Assembly (NCBI RefSeq): GCF_003034915.1
Contig: NZ_PZJX01000005.1
Coordinates: 124,001-188,000 of the forward strand
DNA from: Mesorhizobium helmanticense
GTDB lineage: Bacteria > Pseudomonadota > Alphaproteobacteria > Rhizobiales > Rhizobiaceae
DNA: 64,000 nt
Reading direction: 5' to 3'
The notes beneath the pieces are model-generated. The model did not search any database, had not been told where the DNA came from, and was given only the letters and a program-made list of their open reading frames with translations. The position numbers and the translations under genes were made by a program. Below, piece by piece: positions 44,635 through 53,943 of this stretch. Numbering within the stretch: position 1 is the stretch's first letter; every line of letters starts with the position of its first letter.

Positions 44635-47375
44635 CACTTCTCCTGTTTTTTCAGGAGGATCATCGACAGCATCAGAAAGGCCGGAGGGAACAGCGCGAGC
44701 GCCAGGAGATCCGTCGCCATGTCGCCAAACCCAAGCCCCTTGGTGAAGGCGCCGACGCTCATGTGCATATAGTAGGTCGTCGGCCACAGCCGGCCCATGA
44801 GGCGCGCGCCGCCTTCGAGCGTCGAGACGGGCTGCATCATCCCCGAGAATTGCATGGTCGGCAGCATCGACAAGACCGCGCCAGCGAAGACCGCTGTCAC
44901 TTGGCTCCTGGTGAGGGTCGAGATGAAGAGTCCATAGCCAGTGGCGGCCGCGGTGTAGAGCAGAGCCCCAAGCGCCAGAACCATGCCGTTGCCCTTGAGT
45001 GGAACCTCAAATAAGAACAGCACAGTCGCCGTCAGGATAACGAAATTAATCATTCCGACGCCGAGATAAGGCAGCTGCTTGCCGATCAGGAATTCCAGCC
45101 GGGTCGTTGGCGTCACATAGAAATTGGTGATCGTACCGATCTCCTTTTCCCGAGCGACGCTCACCGCCATCAGGATCGCCAGGAACATCATCATCAGCAT
45201 GGCCGGAAGCGATGGTCCGATGGAATAGATGCTCTCGGCTGTCGGATTATAGCGATAGCGGACCTGGAGCGTCGTGGTGGGACCGGATGTGGCTGGGGTG
45301 CTCGCCTCACGGCTTCTTTGCTCGGAGAAGAGGTTGTGCGCCTGTTGTACATATCCCTCGATGGTCGCCGCCCTCGTGGTGTTCGCGCCATCGATCCACG
45401 CCGAGACCTGCCAGTCGGACCCGCGTTTCACCATGCGGCCGAAGTTCGACGGGATCTCGATAGCGAGTTCGATGTCGTTGGACTTCAGACGGTCTTCCAT
45501 CCCCTGCACGCTCTGGATCGGCGATCGCTCCGTGAAGTAGGGGGAACTCGAGAAACTGCCGAGATAGGCTCGGCTTTCGGGTGTGTTGTCATGGTCGAAG
45601 GCCGCGTAGGCCAGGTTGGTCACGTCGTTCGACAAGCCGAAGCCGAAGATCAGCATGATGATGAGAGAGCCGAGGAAGGCGAAGGCGAGCCGGATGGGAT
45701 CGCGCATGAGCGACAACATCTCGCACTGCGTGTAGGCGAGCAGGCGCCGTAGCGGCATAAAGCGCGGGCGAACAGGCGAAGCGACCCGCGCTTCCTGCCG
45801 GACCGGCGACAGAGCTTCCTGCGTGGCCGGCGCGGATCGAGACCCTTCGGCTTCCTCGATATAGGCGATGAAAGCCTCTTCGAGATCGGCGCCGTTCTTG
45901 GAGGCGATCACGTTCTCCGGTGTATCGCACACGAGCACGCGACCTGCATGCATCAGCGAGATGCGGTCGCAACGCATCGCTTCGTTCATGAAATGCGTGG
46001 AGACGAAGATGGTCACATTGCGGCTTCGCGACAGGTCGACCAGCAGCCGCCAGAAATCGTCTCGTGCCTGCGGATCAACGCCGGAGGTCGGCTCATCGAG
46101 TATGAGGAGCTCCGGATCGTGCACGATCGCGACCGCGAGCGAGAGGCGTTGGCGCACACCAAGCGGAAGGGAACTGGCGTCAGCATCCGCATAGCCGGTC
46201 AGTCCAACCTTCTTGATGAGTTCTTCGCTGCGGTCGGCGGCATTGCTCAGGTGGAACAGGCGGGCGTGCAGAAGAAGGTTCTGGCGAACCGTCAGCTCGC
46301 CGTAGAGCGAAAAGGATTGCGTCATGAAGCCGACGCGCCGACGTATCGACAGATCATTGGCGTCGACAGGGCTGCCGCACACCTCCGCCTCGCCCTCACT
46401 GGCTGCAAGCAGCCCGGTCAGCATCTTCATCGTTGTGGTCTTGCCGCAGCCGTTGGAACCAAGGAAGCCGAAGATTTCGCCTTTCTCGATGGTAAAGCTG
46501 ACACGATCGACCGCGGTGAACTTACCAAAGCGGCGGGTCAGGCCCTTCGCCACGATCACCGGTTCTTCGGAGCAGGGCTTGCGCGGCGGAATGACGAAGC
46601 GCTTGTGTTTGCTCTGTTGCCCTGGCTGCAAGGCGACAAAGACCGATTCAAGATCTTGCTCGCCGGTGGCTTTCCGGAGCTCGTCGGCGGTGCCGAAGGC
46701 GAGCACTTTCCCGTGATCCATCGCTACCAGCCAATCGCAGTGGTTGGCTTCGTCCATATAGGCGGTCGAGACTACGACGCTCATCATCGGCCGCTCGTGG
46801 CGCAGGTCGGCGATGAGCGTCCAGAATTGTCGCCGCGAGAGGGGATCGACCCCCGTCGTCGGCTCATCGAGAATGAGAAGGTCGGGCTCATGGATGAGCG
46901 CGCAGCACAGTCCCAGCTTCTGCTTCATGCCGCCCGAGAGCTTTCCCACGGGGCGGTCGAGAAAGGGCAGCAGTCCCGTTGCGCCCGCGAGCTTGCGAAT
47001 GCGCATCTCTCGCTCACCCGCGGCAAGACCAAACAGCGTGCCAAAGAAGGCAAGGTTCTCCGCAACGCTTATCTCCTGGTAGAGGTTCTTGCCGAGCCCC
47101 TGCGGCATGTAGGCGATGCGCGTGCAAACCGCCCGGCGATGTCCGGCGTTGGCCATGCTGCCGTCCAGGACCTGGACCGTACCGATCTGCAGTTTCCGTG
47201 CGCCGCCGATCAAACCCAGCAGGGTCGACTTGCCGGCGCCGTCGGGGCCAATGAGGCCCGTCATCCGGCCACTGGGCAGATCGAACGACACATTGTCGAG
47301 CGCCAGGACCTTGCCGTAGGTGTGGGTGACGCCGGTGATCCGGGCAATCTGGCCAGCCGGCACGGCCATCGTCAT
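44634..47375 (-). CDS. rbbA: RbbA-type ABC transporter: two ATPase domains fused to a permease
   Basis: A 913-residue fusion. The first ATPase domain has GPDGAGKST and LSGGMKQKLGL. The second has GSNGCGKTT and the variant signature LPLGVRQRLSLAVAI, which I recall as also seen in RbbA proteins. The C-terminal ABC-2 permease domain (about 545-913) has REKEIGTITNFYVTP. E. coli RbbA is described as ribosome-associated, but in this operon layout (fusion protein - RbbA - permease) it is more likely a drug or small-molecule exporter. It overlaps the membrane-fusion gene by 4 bp. Confidence 0.88.
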   Translation of the reverse strand: MTMAVPAGQIARITGVTHTYGKVLALDNVSFDLPSGRMTGLIGPDGAGKSTLLGLIGGARKLQIGTVQVLDGSMANAGHRRAVCTRIAYMPQGLGKNLYQEISVAENLAFFGTLFGLAAGEREMRIRKLAGATGLLPFLDRPVGKLSGGMKQKLGLCCALIHEPDLLILDEPTTGVDPLSRRQFWTLIADLRHERPMMSVVVSTAYMDEANHCDWLVAMDHGKVLAFGTADELRKATGEQDLESVFVALQPGQQSKHKRFVIPPRKPCSEEPVIVAKGLTRRFGKFTAVDRVSFTIEKGEIFGFLGSNGCGKTTTMKMLTGLLAASEGEAEVCGSPVDANDLSIRRRVGFMTQSFSLYGELTVRQNLLLHARLFHLSNAADRSEELIKKVGLTGYADADASSLPLGVRQRLSLAVAIVHDPELLILDEPTSGVDPQARDDFWRLLVDLSRSRNVTIFVSTHFMNEAMRCDRISLMHAGRVLVCDTPENVIASKNGADLEEAFIAYIEEAEGSRSAPATQEALSPVRQEARVASPVRPRFMPLRRLLAYTQCEMLSLMRDPIRLAFAFLGSLIIMLIFGFGLSNDVTNLAYAAFDHDNTPESRAYLGSFSSSPYFTERSPIQSVQGMEDRLKSNDIELAIEIPSNFGRMVKRGSDWQVSAWIDGANTTRAATIEGYVQQAHNLFSEQRSREASTPATSGPTTTLQVRYRYNPTAESIYSIGPSLPAMLMMMFLAILMAVSVAREKEIGTITNFYVTPTTRLEFLIGKQLPYLGVGMINFVILTATVLFLFEVPLKGNGMVLALGALLYTAAATGYGLFISTLTRSQVTAVFAGAVLSMLPTMQFSGMMQPVSTLEGGARLMGRLWPTTYYMHMSVGAFTKGLGFGDMATDLLALALFPPAFLMLSMILLKKQEK

Positions 47376-48388
47376 TTCTCAGCGTCCGCGGGATCGCCCG
47401 GGAACCGTTTCTGCAGGGATTCTGGCCAGTCTGGCGGGTTCGGCTCGAGTCGGACATAGCCGGTGCCCCTTGCTCCGGTCTTTACCTGCTCGATGTGATC
47501 TTCAACGAGGCTCGACGGAATGCGCAGTTTGACCCGGAACATAAGCTTGTCCCGCTCGCTGCGCGTCTCGATCTGCTTCGGGGTGAACTGGGCTTCGGGC
47601 GAGACAAAGCTCACCTTGGCCGGCACGGCGAAGTCGGCGCCGTCGAACTGGATGCGAGCCTGCGAGCCAACGGGAACCCGCATGGCCTGCTCGGAGGCCA
47701 GATAGATCTCCATGTAGATCTCCGAGAGATTGACGATCGTCAGAACTTTACCGCCGGCACTGACGACTTCGCCGGGATTAGCAAGGCGATAGAGGACGCG
47801 GCCCTTGACCGGTGTTGCGAGGGTCGCGTCGGCGATCTGGGCATCGGTCTGATCGACAAGAGCTTTCGCCGCTTCGATTGAGCGCTCTCTGGCAATCACA
47901 TTCTTTTCCGCGGCCTCGACAACAGCGCGCCCGGAATCGCGCTCGCTCTGGTACTGGTCGAGTGTTTGCTCGCTTACGGCGCCCTTGGCGATGAGGGTGA
48001 GAGCCCGGCGGAGATTGGCCTCCTTCAGCATTAATTCAGCCCGCCGCTGAGCCACCGTTGCCTTTGCCTCGAGCATCGAGGCTTCCTCGGAGGTCTGATC
48101 GGCGACATATTTGGCACGCTCGGCCAGAAGTTCCGTGGTATCGATCCGGGCGACGATCTGCCCGGCGGAAACGAGGTCACCCTCTTCGACAAGCACGTCC
48201 CGCACGCGGCCGGCGGATTTCGCGGCGATGTCGACCTCATCGGACTCGATCCGACCGTTGCCCGATACCAAGCCGTCCGGCAGCTTTCCTTGCTGGCTCT
48301 GCCACCAATACCAAGCGCCGCCAGCGCCGGCCGCCACGATCAGGATAAGGATCAGAACACTCGTCGTCGATGGGCGGCGGATCTTCAC
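47372..48388 (-). CDS. HlyD-family membrane-fusion protein (YhiI-like)
   Basis: A 338-residue periplasmic adaptor with one N-terminal membrane helix (about residues 9-27), a lipoyl-like half (GRVRDVLVEEGDLVSAGQIV), a coiled-coil hairpin (about 95-190) and a beta-barrel domain. It is the first gene of the three-gene exporter operon and overlaps rbbA by 4 bp. An FNR/FixK-like palindrome lies 57 bases upstream, suggesting low-oxygen control. Confidence 0.87.
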   Translation of the reverse strand: MKIRRPSTTSVLILILIVAAGAGGAWYWWQSQQGKLPDGLVSGNGRIESDEVDIAAKSAGRVRDVLVEEGDLVSAGQIVARIDTTELLAERAKYVADQTSEEASMLEAKATVAQRRAELMLKEANLRRALTLIAKGAVSEQTLDQYQSERDSGRAVVEAAEKNVIARERSIEAAKALVDQTDAQIADATLATPVKGRVLYRLANPGEVVSAGGKVLTIVNLSEIYMEIYLASEQAMRVPVGSQARIQFDGADFAVPAKVSFVSPEAQFTPKQIETRSERDKLMFRVKLRIPSSLVEDHIEQVKTGARGTGYVRLEPNPPDWPESLQKRFPGDPADAEK

Positions 48389-48444
48389 GAGCGATACTCC
48401 ATTCCTCGGATTGACCTATAAGAGGGCGGAAACCGGATTGACGC

Positions 48445-48458
48445 TTGATCCAGCTCAA
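48445..48458 (-). promoter_or_regulatory. FNR/FixK-type box upstream of the RbbA exporter operon
   Basis: TTGATCCAGCTCAA matches TTGA-N6-TCAA and differs by one base from the fuller TTGAT-N4-ATCAA consensus. It is 57 bp before the start codon of the membrane-fusion gene, a plausible activator position. Function is inferred from pattern only. Confidence 0.5.
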
Positions 48459-48465
48459 ACCTGAC

Positions 48466-48660
48466 GAGAATATTGAGAGCGCGTCAGCATGCAGCATCAT
48501 CGCATCAGGAGTTCATCCGCTTCCTCAGTGCAGTCGAGGCTGAGATGCCCGCCGCCAGGAGCGTCCACGTCATCCTCGACAACCATGCCACCCACAAACA
48601 GCTGAAAGTCCGCGCTGGCTGGATGCCATCCGCGCTGGACATTCCACTTCGTGCCGACAT
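48466..48660 (+). pseudogene. IS630-family transposase remnant
   Basis: Encodes HQEFIRFLSAVEAEMPA and VHVILDNHATHKQ, matching the DDE domain of IS630-type transposases. After KVR the homology shifts to another frame and continues as HPRWTFHFVPTSC, so there is a frameshift near 48610. Both ends of the transposase are missing. The right end joins the integrase pseudogene at about 48655-48662. Confidence 0.75.
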
Positions 48661-49189
48661 CCTGCGTCGGCCGCCTGTCACGCTGATGGCCTTTCCCAAC
48701 GAGGCCAAGCCTCTTTAGGGCGATACGTGCGAGATCAACCGGTGCGACCTTGACGGGCAGGCCGTGAACGGCCGCGGCATGAGCCAGAACGAGTTTTACA
48801 AAGCCGATGTCGATACCGAGAGTCATCGGTCCGGCACCTTGGCGGCTCGATTACGACCGAAGCGAATGAGCCGTTTCCGGTCCAGGGCTGCGATGTTGCA
48901 CTTCCCCAGATGCCGTTGGAACATATCGAGGGCTGCGGCCTTGGAGCGGCGAGGGGGCTTGCCTACATCGCACATGTCGTCGATATGAAGGTCGATGGGT
49001 TCACCGAAGGTCTTCAGGCGCGCTATGCGGGACTTGGTCGGCGTCTCACCGCGATCGACTTGGCGCTCGGCGTCGGTTGCCCAGCGCCGTGCGTCGTCTC
49101 GGCGCAGGAAGGTCTCGCTGACGTAGCGACCTTTGCGACGGACCTGCGCTCGCCATTCTGGCGTAAATTGGTGTGCACTCGGCAGGTTC
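48655..49189 (-). pseudogene. Tyrosine recombinase (phage/island integrase) pseudogene, N-terminal part
   Basis: The minus strand encodes an arm/core-binding region: TPEWRAQVRRKGRYVSETFL, LRRDDARRWATDAERQVDRG, RHLGKCNIAALDRKRLIRFG. The frame is broken near 48835 and resumes as MTLGIDIGFVKLVLAHAA and ARIALKRLGLVGKG up to DRRPTQD, where IS630-like sequence takes over. The catalytic C-terminal domain with the Arg-His-Tyr residues is absent, and no start codon is visible at the N-terminus. It lies divergent from and ~25 bp before dusA, a gene whose 5' end is a known integration site for some integrases. Confidence 0.72.
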
Positions 49190-49213
49190 TAACGATTTGA
49201 TGCTAAAGAAAAA

Positions 49214-50212
49214 ATGCTGAAAAATCAAGATCATAGAGTGGCCGTGGCGCCGATGATGGACTGGACGGACCGGCATTGCCGGTTCTTGCATCGCCAGTTG
49301 ACGCGCCGGGCGCTGCTCTACACCGAGATGGTGGTGGCCGACGCGATCATCCAGGGCGCGCGCGAGCGGCTGCTCGGCTTTGATGACGCGGAACATCCGG
49401 TCGCATTGCAGCTTGGCGGCTCCGATCCGCGCAAGCTTGCCGAGGCGGCGCGCATAGGCGAAGCCTCCGGCTACGACGAGATCAACCTCAATGTCGGCTG
49501 CCCGTCGGACCGCGTCCAGTCGGGCACGTTCGGCGCCTGCCTGATGAAGACGCCGGTTCTCGTCGCCGATTGCGTCGCGGCGATGAAGGCCGCCGTGAAA
49601 ATCCCCGTCACCGTCAAATGCCGCATCGGCGTCGACGAACAGGATCCGGAGCCAGCGCTCGACGCGCTGGCGGACGGCGTTTTTTCCGCCGGCGCCGACG
49701 CATTGTGGGTGCATGCCCGCAAGGCCTGGCTGGAAGGGCTCAGCCCAAGGGAAAACCGTGACATCCCACCGCTCGACTACGACAGGGTCTATCGCCTGAA
49801 AGCCAGAAAGCCGAATGAATTCATCGGCATCAATGGCGGTATTCAATCGCTCGAAGAGGCACTTAGGCACATAGATCATGTCGACGGGGCCATGCTCGGC
49901 CGCGCCGCCTATCACACGCCGGGCATCCTGGCGGGCGTCGATGCCGCATTCTATGGCGGCAAATCCGAGCCGTTCGACTTTGCCGCACTGATCGATGCCA
50001 TGGCGGCTTACGCGGCGCGTCATATCGAGCGGGGCGGCCGGCTTGGCCATGTCACCCGTCACATGGTCGGCCTGTTCCATGGCCTGCCTGGCGCACGCCG
50101 CTATCGGCAGATCCTTTCCACCGACGCGACACGGCCCGGCGCTGGGCCGGACGTGCTGAAAACCGCCTTCGCCGCGGTTGATTTGGTCAGGGCAAGCGCG
50201 GAAGCCGCCTGA
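49214..50212 (+). CDS. dusA: tRNA-dihydrouridine(20/20a) synthase
   Basis: A 332-residue flavoenzyme reducing uridines in the tRNA D-loop. Conserved blocks: VAVAPMMDWTDRHCRFLHR near the N-terminus, LQLGGSDP, the NLNVGCPSDRVQSGTFGACLM segment with the catalytic Cys in NVGCPS, and the phosphate-binding NGGIQS and GRAAYHTPG. Length and motifs fit DusA rather than DusB/C. The gene itself is intact despite the decayed mobile element abutting its 5' side. Confidence 0.93.
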   Translation: MLKNQDHRVAVAPMMDWTDRHCRFLHRQLTRRALLYTEMVVADAIIQGARERLLGFDDAEHPVALQLGGSDPRKLAEAARIGEASGYDEINLNVGCPSDRVQSGTFGACLMKTPVLVADCVAAMKAAVKIPVTVKCRIGVDEQDPEPALDALADGVFSAGADALWVHARKAWLEGLSPRENRDIPPLDYDRVYRLKARKPNEFIGINGGIQSLEEALRHIDHVDGAMLGRAAYHTPGILAGVDAAFYGGKSEPFDFAALIDAMAAYAARHIERGGRLGHVTRHMVGLFHGLPGARRYRQILSTDATRPGAGPDVLKTAFAAVDLVRASAEAA

Positions 50213-50215
50213 GGG

Positions 50216-50920
50216 TTAGTCGCGCAAAATCATGCGGTCGCCGCGCACATCGAAACCCGACAGCGAACCGATAAAATTCATGCCGAGCAGGCTCTGGCTG
50301 AGCATGCCGGGTGCGGCGATCATGACCGGCATGTTCTTGCGAACGATGCCGCCGATCGCCAATTCGTCGGTTCTCACGCCCGCCGCGCGCGCCATGCCGT
50401 TGGCGGTCGAGACCGGTATCGTAAAATTGAGCGTGGCCGGATTGAAGCCAGCCGCCTGCGCGTCTTGCGCTGTCAGCACGGTGCTGGTCGCGCCGGTGTC
50501 GACCACGGCCCGGACCGGCGTGCCGTTGACCATGATGCGCGCTTCGAAATGGCCGTTGTCGGCCTTGTCCAGCGTCACCGTGGCGTGGCCGTCCTCCACA
50601 CCCAGCGCCAGCGGACTGCCGGGAACGAGCCCGGCGGTGACCCGGCTGGCGAAATCCTGCAATTCGTAGCGGTACTGGTAGCCGGCGATCAGCGCCAGCA
50701 CGATGACGCCCCAAGTGCCGAGGCTACGGGCCATGGTGCCCAAGGGTCTGCCGGATCTGAGCAGGCCGGCGCCGATGAGCGCAACCAATGCGCCAAGCCA
50801 GATCAGCCGGCCAAAATCGTTGTTCTCGACGCCGAACGTGCTGCCGGCGGAATCGTTGAAGATGAGCAGGGCCACGCCCACCCCGATCACGATCATCAAG
50901 ATCCAGAAGAGTCGGTTCAT
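50216..50920 (-). CDS. Retropepsin-like aspartic protease, clan AA, membrane-anchored
   Basis: A 234-residue protein with three hydrophobic helices in the N-terminal half (MNRLFWILMIVIGVGVALL; a middle pair to about residue 85) and a C-terminal single-lobe aspartic protease domain with the catalytic motif VVDTGATSTVLT and the LLGMNFIG segment. This is the layout of the bacterial TIGR02281-type family common in Rhizobiales. Start chosen at 50920; an ATG at 50950 would overlap the DUF1289 gene. It is convergent with dusA (3 bp between stops) and probably cotranscribed with the DUF1289 gene. Confidence 0.87.
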   Translation of the reverse strand: MNRLFWILMIVIGVGVALLIFNDSAGSTFGVENNDFGRLIWLGALVALIGAGLLRSGRPLGTMARSLGTWGVIVLALIAGYQYRYELQDFASRVTAGLVPGSPLALGVEDGHATVTLDKADNGHFEARIMVNGTPVRAVVDTGATSTVLTAQDAQAAGFNPATLNFTIPVSTANGMARAAGVRTDELAIGGIVRKNMPVMIAAPGMLSQSLLGMNFIGSLSGFDVRGDRMILRD

Positions 50921-50927
50921 GGGTGGT

Positions 50928-51161
50928 TCACGATAGCGCGTCGCGTTCACGAGAGAGGCGGGTGCGGCGCGTTTCCCGACGCGGCCTGCGTTCGACCGTT
51001 TCCAGCCGGGCCGGCAGCTCGGCCATCACATTTCGCCGTGCTTCCGGCGTCATGTCGATCCAGGCGCCGATTTCTTCGCGCGTGCGACCGCACCCGAAGC
51101 AGAAGCCGGTTTTCATATCGATCGAGCAGACCAGGATGCACGGGGATTCTATGGCCGTCAT
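50928..51161 (-). CDS. DUF1289 small cysteine-rich protein
   Basis: A 77-residue protein starting MTAIESPCILVCSIDMKTGF, with the four cysteines of DUF1289 (SPCILVC and FCFGCGR) that likely bind a metal, then the helix WIDMTPEARRNVMAELPARL and an Arg-rich tail. I chose the ATG at 51161 because family members begin just before SPC. Seven bases separate it from the protease gene. Function unknown. Confidence 0.85.
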   Translation of the reverse strand: MTAIESPCILVCSIDMKTGFCFGCGRTREEIGAWIDMTPEARRNVMAELPARLETVERRPRRETRRTRLSRERDALS

Positions 51162-51329
51162 GATGTTCTCTTGGGATTCCCAAGGAATCCCTTGTCTCGC
51201 TTCCACATGGTGCAACGGCAAGGCCAATGCAAGCCCTCCGGAATGCGCCGCCGGCAAGCGCTATCGCGGCACCGGCAGGAGGTTGTGCCGGCCGTGCAAC
51301 GCGGCTATGTCGCTCGTCAGACTTAGGGG

Positions 51330-52343
51330 ATGATCCTCAACGCCATGACCAGTGCGCTGCCCTTCGACGATTTTCGCAACCTTCTGGCGGCCTTGCCGCC
51401 GGCCGATACGGCGGCCGAAACCAAAGTCCGAGCGTTGTTTTCCAAGGCCGACAAGCCCGGGAATTCGCTCGGCCGCATCGTGGACATTGCAGCCTGGCTC
51501 GCCGCCTGGAGCGGCCGGGCACCGCCGGCGGTGACACGGCCGTTGGTGGCGATCTTCGCCGGCAATCACGGCGTCACCCGCCACGGCATTTCGCCACGTC
51601 CCGTCGCGGCCACCGCGAACGCGGTCGAGCTTTGCGCGGCCGGCGGTGCCGCAGTCAACCAGATCTGTATCGCCAACGACCTCGGGCTGAAAGTGTTCGA
51701 TCTAGCGCTGCACATTCCGACCGCCGACATCACCGAGGAGGCAGCGCTGGACGAGCGCGGCTGCGCCGCCACCATGGCCTTCGGCATGGAAGCGATCGCC
51801 GGCGGCACCGATTTGCTGTGCCTTGGCGATCTTGGCGTCGGCAATTCAACAGTCGCCGCGGCTCTGTTTGCGGCGCTGTTTGGCGGCAAGGGCGCCGACT
51901 GGGTCGGGCCTGGATCGGGCGCCGATGCGGCGATGCAGGCGCGCAAGGCGGAAGCGGTCGATGCCGCGATCGCTTTCCACGGCACCAGCCTCAGGGATCC
52001 GCTCGAAGCATTGCGCCGGGTCGGTGGCCGCGAGTTCGCGGCGATCACCGGGGCCATCCTCGCCGCTCGGATGCAGAAGATCCCGGTGTTGCTCGACGGC
52101 GTTGCGGCGACAGCGGCGGCCGCCGTGCTTCATGCCGCCAACCCGGCCGCACTGGAACATTGTCTTCTTGCCGGCCTGTCGCCGGAGCCTGCACATACAA
52201 GGGCCGCCGAGCGGCTCGGCCTTCGTCCTCTCCTCGATCTGGGCATCAGCCACGGCGAAGGGGCAGGGGCGGCACTTGCCGCGGGTCTGGTCAAGGCGGC
52301 GGCGCTCACCAGTTCGGGCATGGCGGCGGCGGTTCGCGGCTAA
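51330..52343 (+). CDS. cobT: Nicotinate-nucleotide-dimethylbenzimidazole phosphoribosyltransferase
   Basis: A 337-residue enzyme making alpha-ribazole phosphate for the lower ligand of cobalamin. It shows VAIFAGNHGVTRHGISP, the GNSTVAAALFAALF region, and the C-terminal RLGLRPLLDLGISHGEGAGAAL in which the catalytic Glu lies. Start could be ATG 51330 or ATG 51345 (MTSALPFDDF); the latter fits the usual N-terminus. cobS is not adjacent here, and no cobalamin riboswitch was recognised upstream. It is convergent with the histidine kinase gene (4 bp between stops). Confidence 0.92.
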   Translation: MILNAMTSALPFDDFRNLLAALPPADTAAETKVRALFSKADKPGNSLGRIVDIAAWLAAWSGRAPPAVTRPLVAIFAGNHGVTRHGISPRPVAATANAVELCAAGGAAVNQICIANDLGLKVFDLALHIPTADITEEAALDERGCAATMAFGMEAIAGGTDLLCLGDLGVGNSTVAAALFAALFGGKGADWVGPGSGADAAMQARKAEAVDAAIAFHGTSLRDPLEALRRVGGREFAAITGAILAARMQKIPVLLDGVAATAAAAVLHAANPAALEHCLLAGLSPEPAHTRAAERLGLRPLLDLGISHGEGAGAALAAGLVKAAALTSSGMAAAVRG

Positions 52344-52347
52344 ACCT

Positions 52348-53868
52348 TCAACGCCTACGCGCTGCAACCGCCTTGGTCGGCAGCGCCGGCAATTCCTCCA
52401 TCACCCGGCTCAGCGGAAAGATGGCGATCGCCTCGGTGCCTTCACGCAGTTTGGAATGGAGTTCGAATTCGCCGCCGTGCATGGCGAGCAGGCCCTGCAC
52501 GATCGGCAGGCCAAGCCCGGTGCCTTGTTCGGCGCTCTTGATGGCGATCGAGCCCTGGCCGAAAGCCGACAGCACAACCGGAATCTCATCCTCCGGAATG
52601 CCAGGGCCATTGTCCTTGACCGAGAGATATTGCCCGCCACCGGCCGTCCAGCCGACGCGCACGCGGATCTCGCCGCCGGTCGCGGTGAACTTGATGGCGT
52701 TGGACAAGAGGTTGAGGGCGATCTGCCGCACCGCGCGCTCGTCAGCAAACAGGCGCGGTAAGGCGCTTTCGAAATCCTGGACGATGCGGATATCCTTGTT
52801 GCGCGCCTTCAGCTCCATCATGTGGCAGCAATCCTCGACGACGGAGAGCAGCATCATCGGTTCCTCGTTGAGCTGATAGCGGCCAGCTTCGATGCGCGAA
52901 AGGTCGAGGATTTCGTTGATCAGATCGAGCAGATGCTGGCCGGACTCATGGACGTCGCGAGCATAGTCGCGATAGGTGGGGTTGCTCATCGGTCCGAGCA
53001 CCTCGTTCGACATCACCTCGGAAAAACCGAGAATGGCGTTGAGCGGCGTCCTGAGCTCATGGCTCATCGATGCCAGAAACCGCGACTTTGCCAGATTGGC
53101 GTCTTCCGCCCGCCGCCGCGCTTCGTCCGACATCGACTTCGCCGTCTCCACCTCGGCGACAAGCGCATCCTTTTCGGAGCGGAACGACAGAAGCATCAGG
53201 GACGCGCGATTAAGATGGCGCGCCACATAGGCGAAAAAGGGCAGCGATACGATCAGCAATCCGGCCATGATCAGTTCAACCGGCGTCCCCAGCCTTGCAC
53301 CGGCATAGGCATAAACCGCCACCGGAATGGCGAAGATCGCCAGCAATGCACCGTGCAGCGACGAGGCCGTGAGCGCCGTCGCCGCCATGGCGAGCAGCAG
53401 CACGACCGCCTTGACCAGATGGAACTGGTCGATCTGGCAGGCGTCGCAGCCGAGCCAGGCGAACCAGGCCCACCCCAGACCGCAAAGGAAATGGCCGATC
53501 AGGAAATCCCTGCGCGTTTGCAGCGGGTTGACTTCGGCGGCTTCCGTGCGGTCGATGCGCCCGGCCATCAATGCAACGATGGCGTAGCAGATGAGCATGA
53601 AGAGTGCCCAGACGCCGATCCCCTTGCCCATTCCGGCAAACAGGCCCGTCGCGGCAACCGCCAGGACGAGAAGCGGAACGGCGATCGCGCTGCCGATCAT
53701 CGAACGGGCGTGGAGTTTCAGAAGCTCGCGATCGAAATCAGGATTGCCCGCCTGCTGCGAAAGACGGTCGCGCGTCTTGCGGACCGCGCGCGCGACATCG
53801 CTGTTGCGATGGCGTTTCCTGCGGTCCACAATAAACTTGTCCGCTGTGTTCGAGCGTTGCAAGGGCAT
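52348..53868 (-). CDS. Membrane sensor histidine kinase (HisKA-HATPase)
   Basis: A 506-residue kinase. About six hydrophobic helices (residues ~58-215) are followed by a coiled coil, an H-box with His270 (SMSHELRTPLNAILGFSEVM), an N-box (LLSNAIKF) and the G boxes DNGPGIP and GTGLGLPIVQGL. The H-box and following NEILDLSRIEAGRY resemble the PdhS/DivJ/PleC group controlling the cell cycle in alphaproteobacteria. No response regulator is adjacent, consistent with an orphan kinase. It is divergent from the thermonuclease gene. Confidence 0.88.
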   Translation of the reverse strand: MPLQRSNTADKFIVDRRKRHRNSDVARAVRKTRDRLSQQAGNPDFDRELLKLHARSMIGSAIAVPLLVLAVAATGLFAGMGKGIGVWALFMLICYAIVALMAGRIDRTEAAEVNPLQTRRDFLIGHFLCGLGWAWFAWLGCDACQIDQFHLVKAVVLLLAMAATALTASSLHGALLAIFAIPVAVYAYAGARLGTPVELIMAGLLIVSLPFFAYVARHLNRASLMLLSFRSEKDALVAEVETAKSMSDEARRRAEDANLAKSRFLASMSHELRTPLNAILGFSEVMSNEVLGPMSNPTYRDYARDVHESGQHLLDLINEILDLSRIEAGRYQLNEEPMMLLSVVEDCCHMMELKARNKDIRIVQDFESALPRLFADERAVRQIALNLLSNAIKFTATGGEIRVRVGWTAGGGQYLSVKDNGPGIPEDEIPVVLSAFGQGSIAIKSAEQGTGLGLPIVQGLLAMHGGEFELHSKLREGTEAIAIFPLSRVMEELPALPTKAVAARRR

Positions 53869-53943
53869 GGAAACTTCAATTTATGCGGGCAGCGGTTTCA
53901 AATTGTTAAGCTACGTTCGAATGATTAACCAACGGTTTGCCAT

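Noticed and set aside
48497..48826. Apparent 109-codon minus-strand gene
   Set aside because: It is a composite of the integrase fragment (first ~55 codons) and the reverse complement of the IS630 remnant, not a real gene.
51180..51330. Possible cobalamin riboswitch upstream of cobT
   Set aside because: The expected conserved box and pseudoknot elements were not found; only GC-rich sequence is present.
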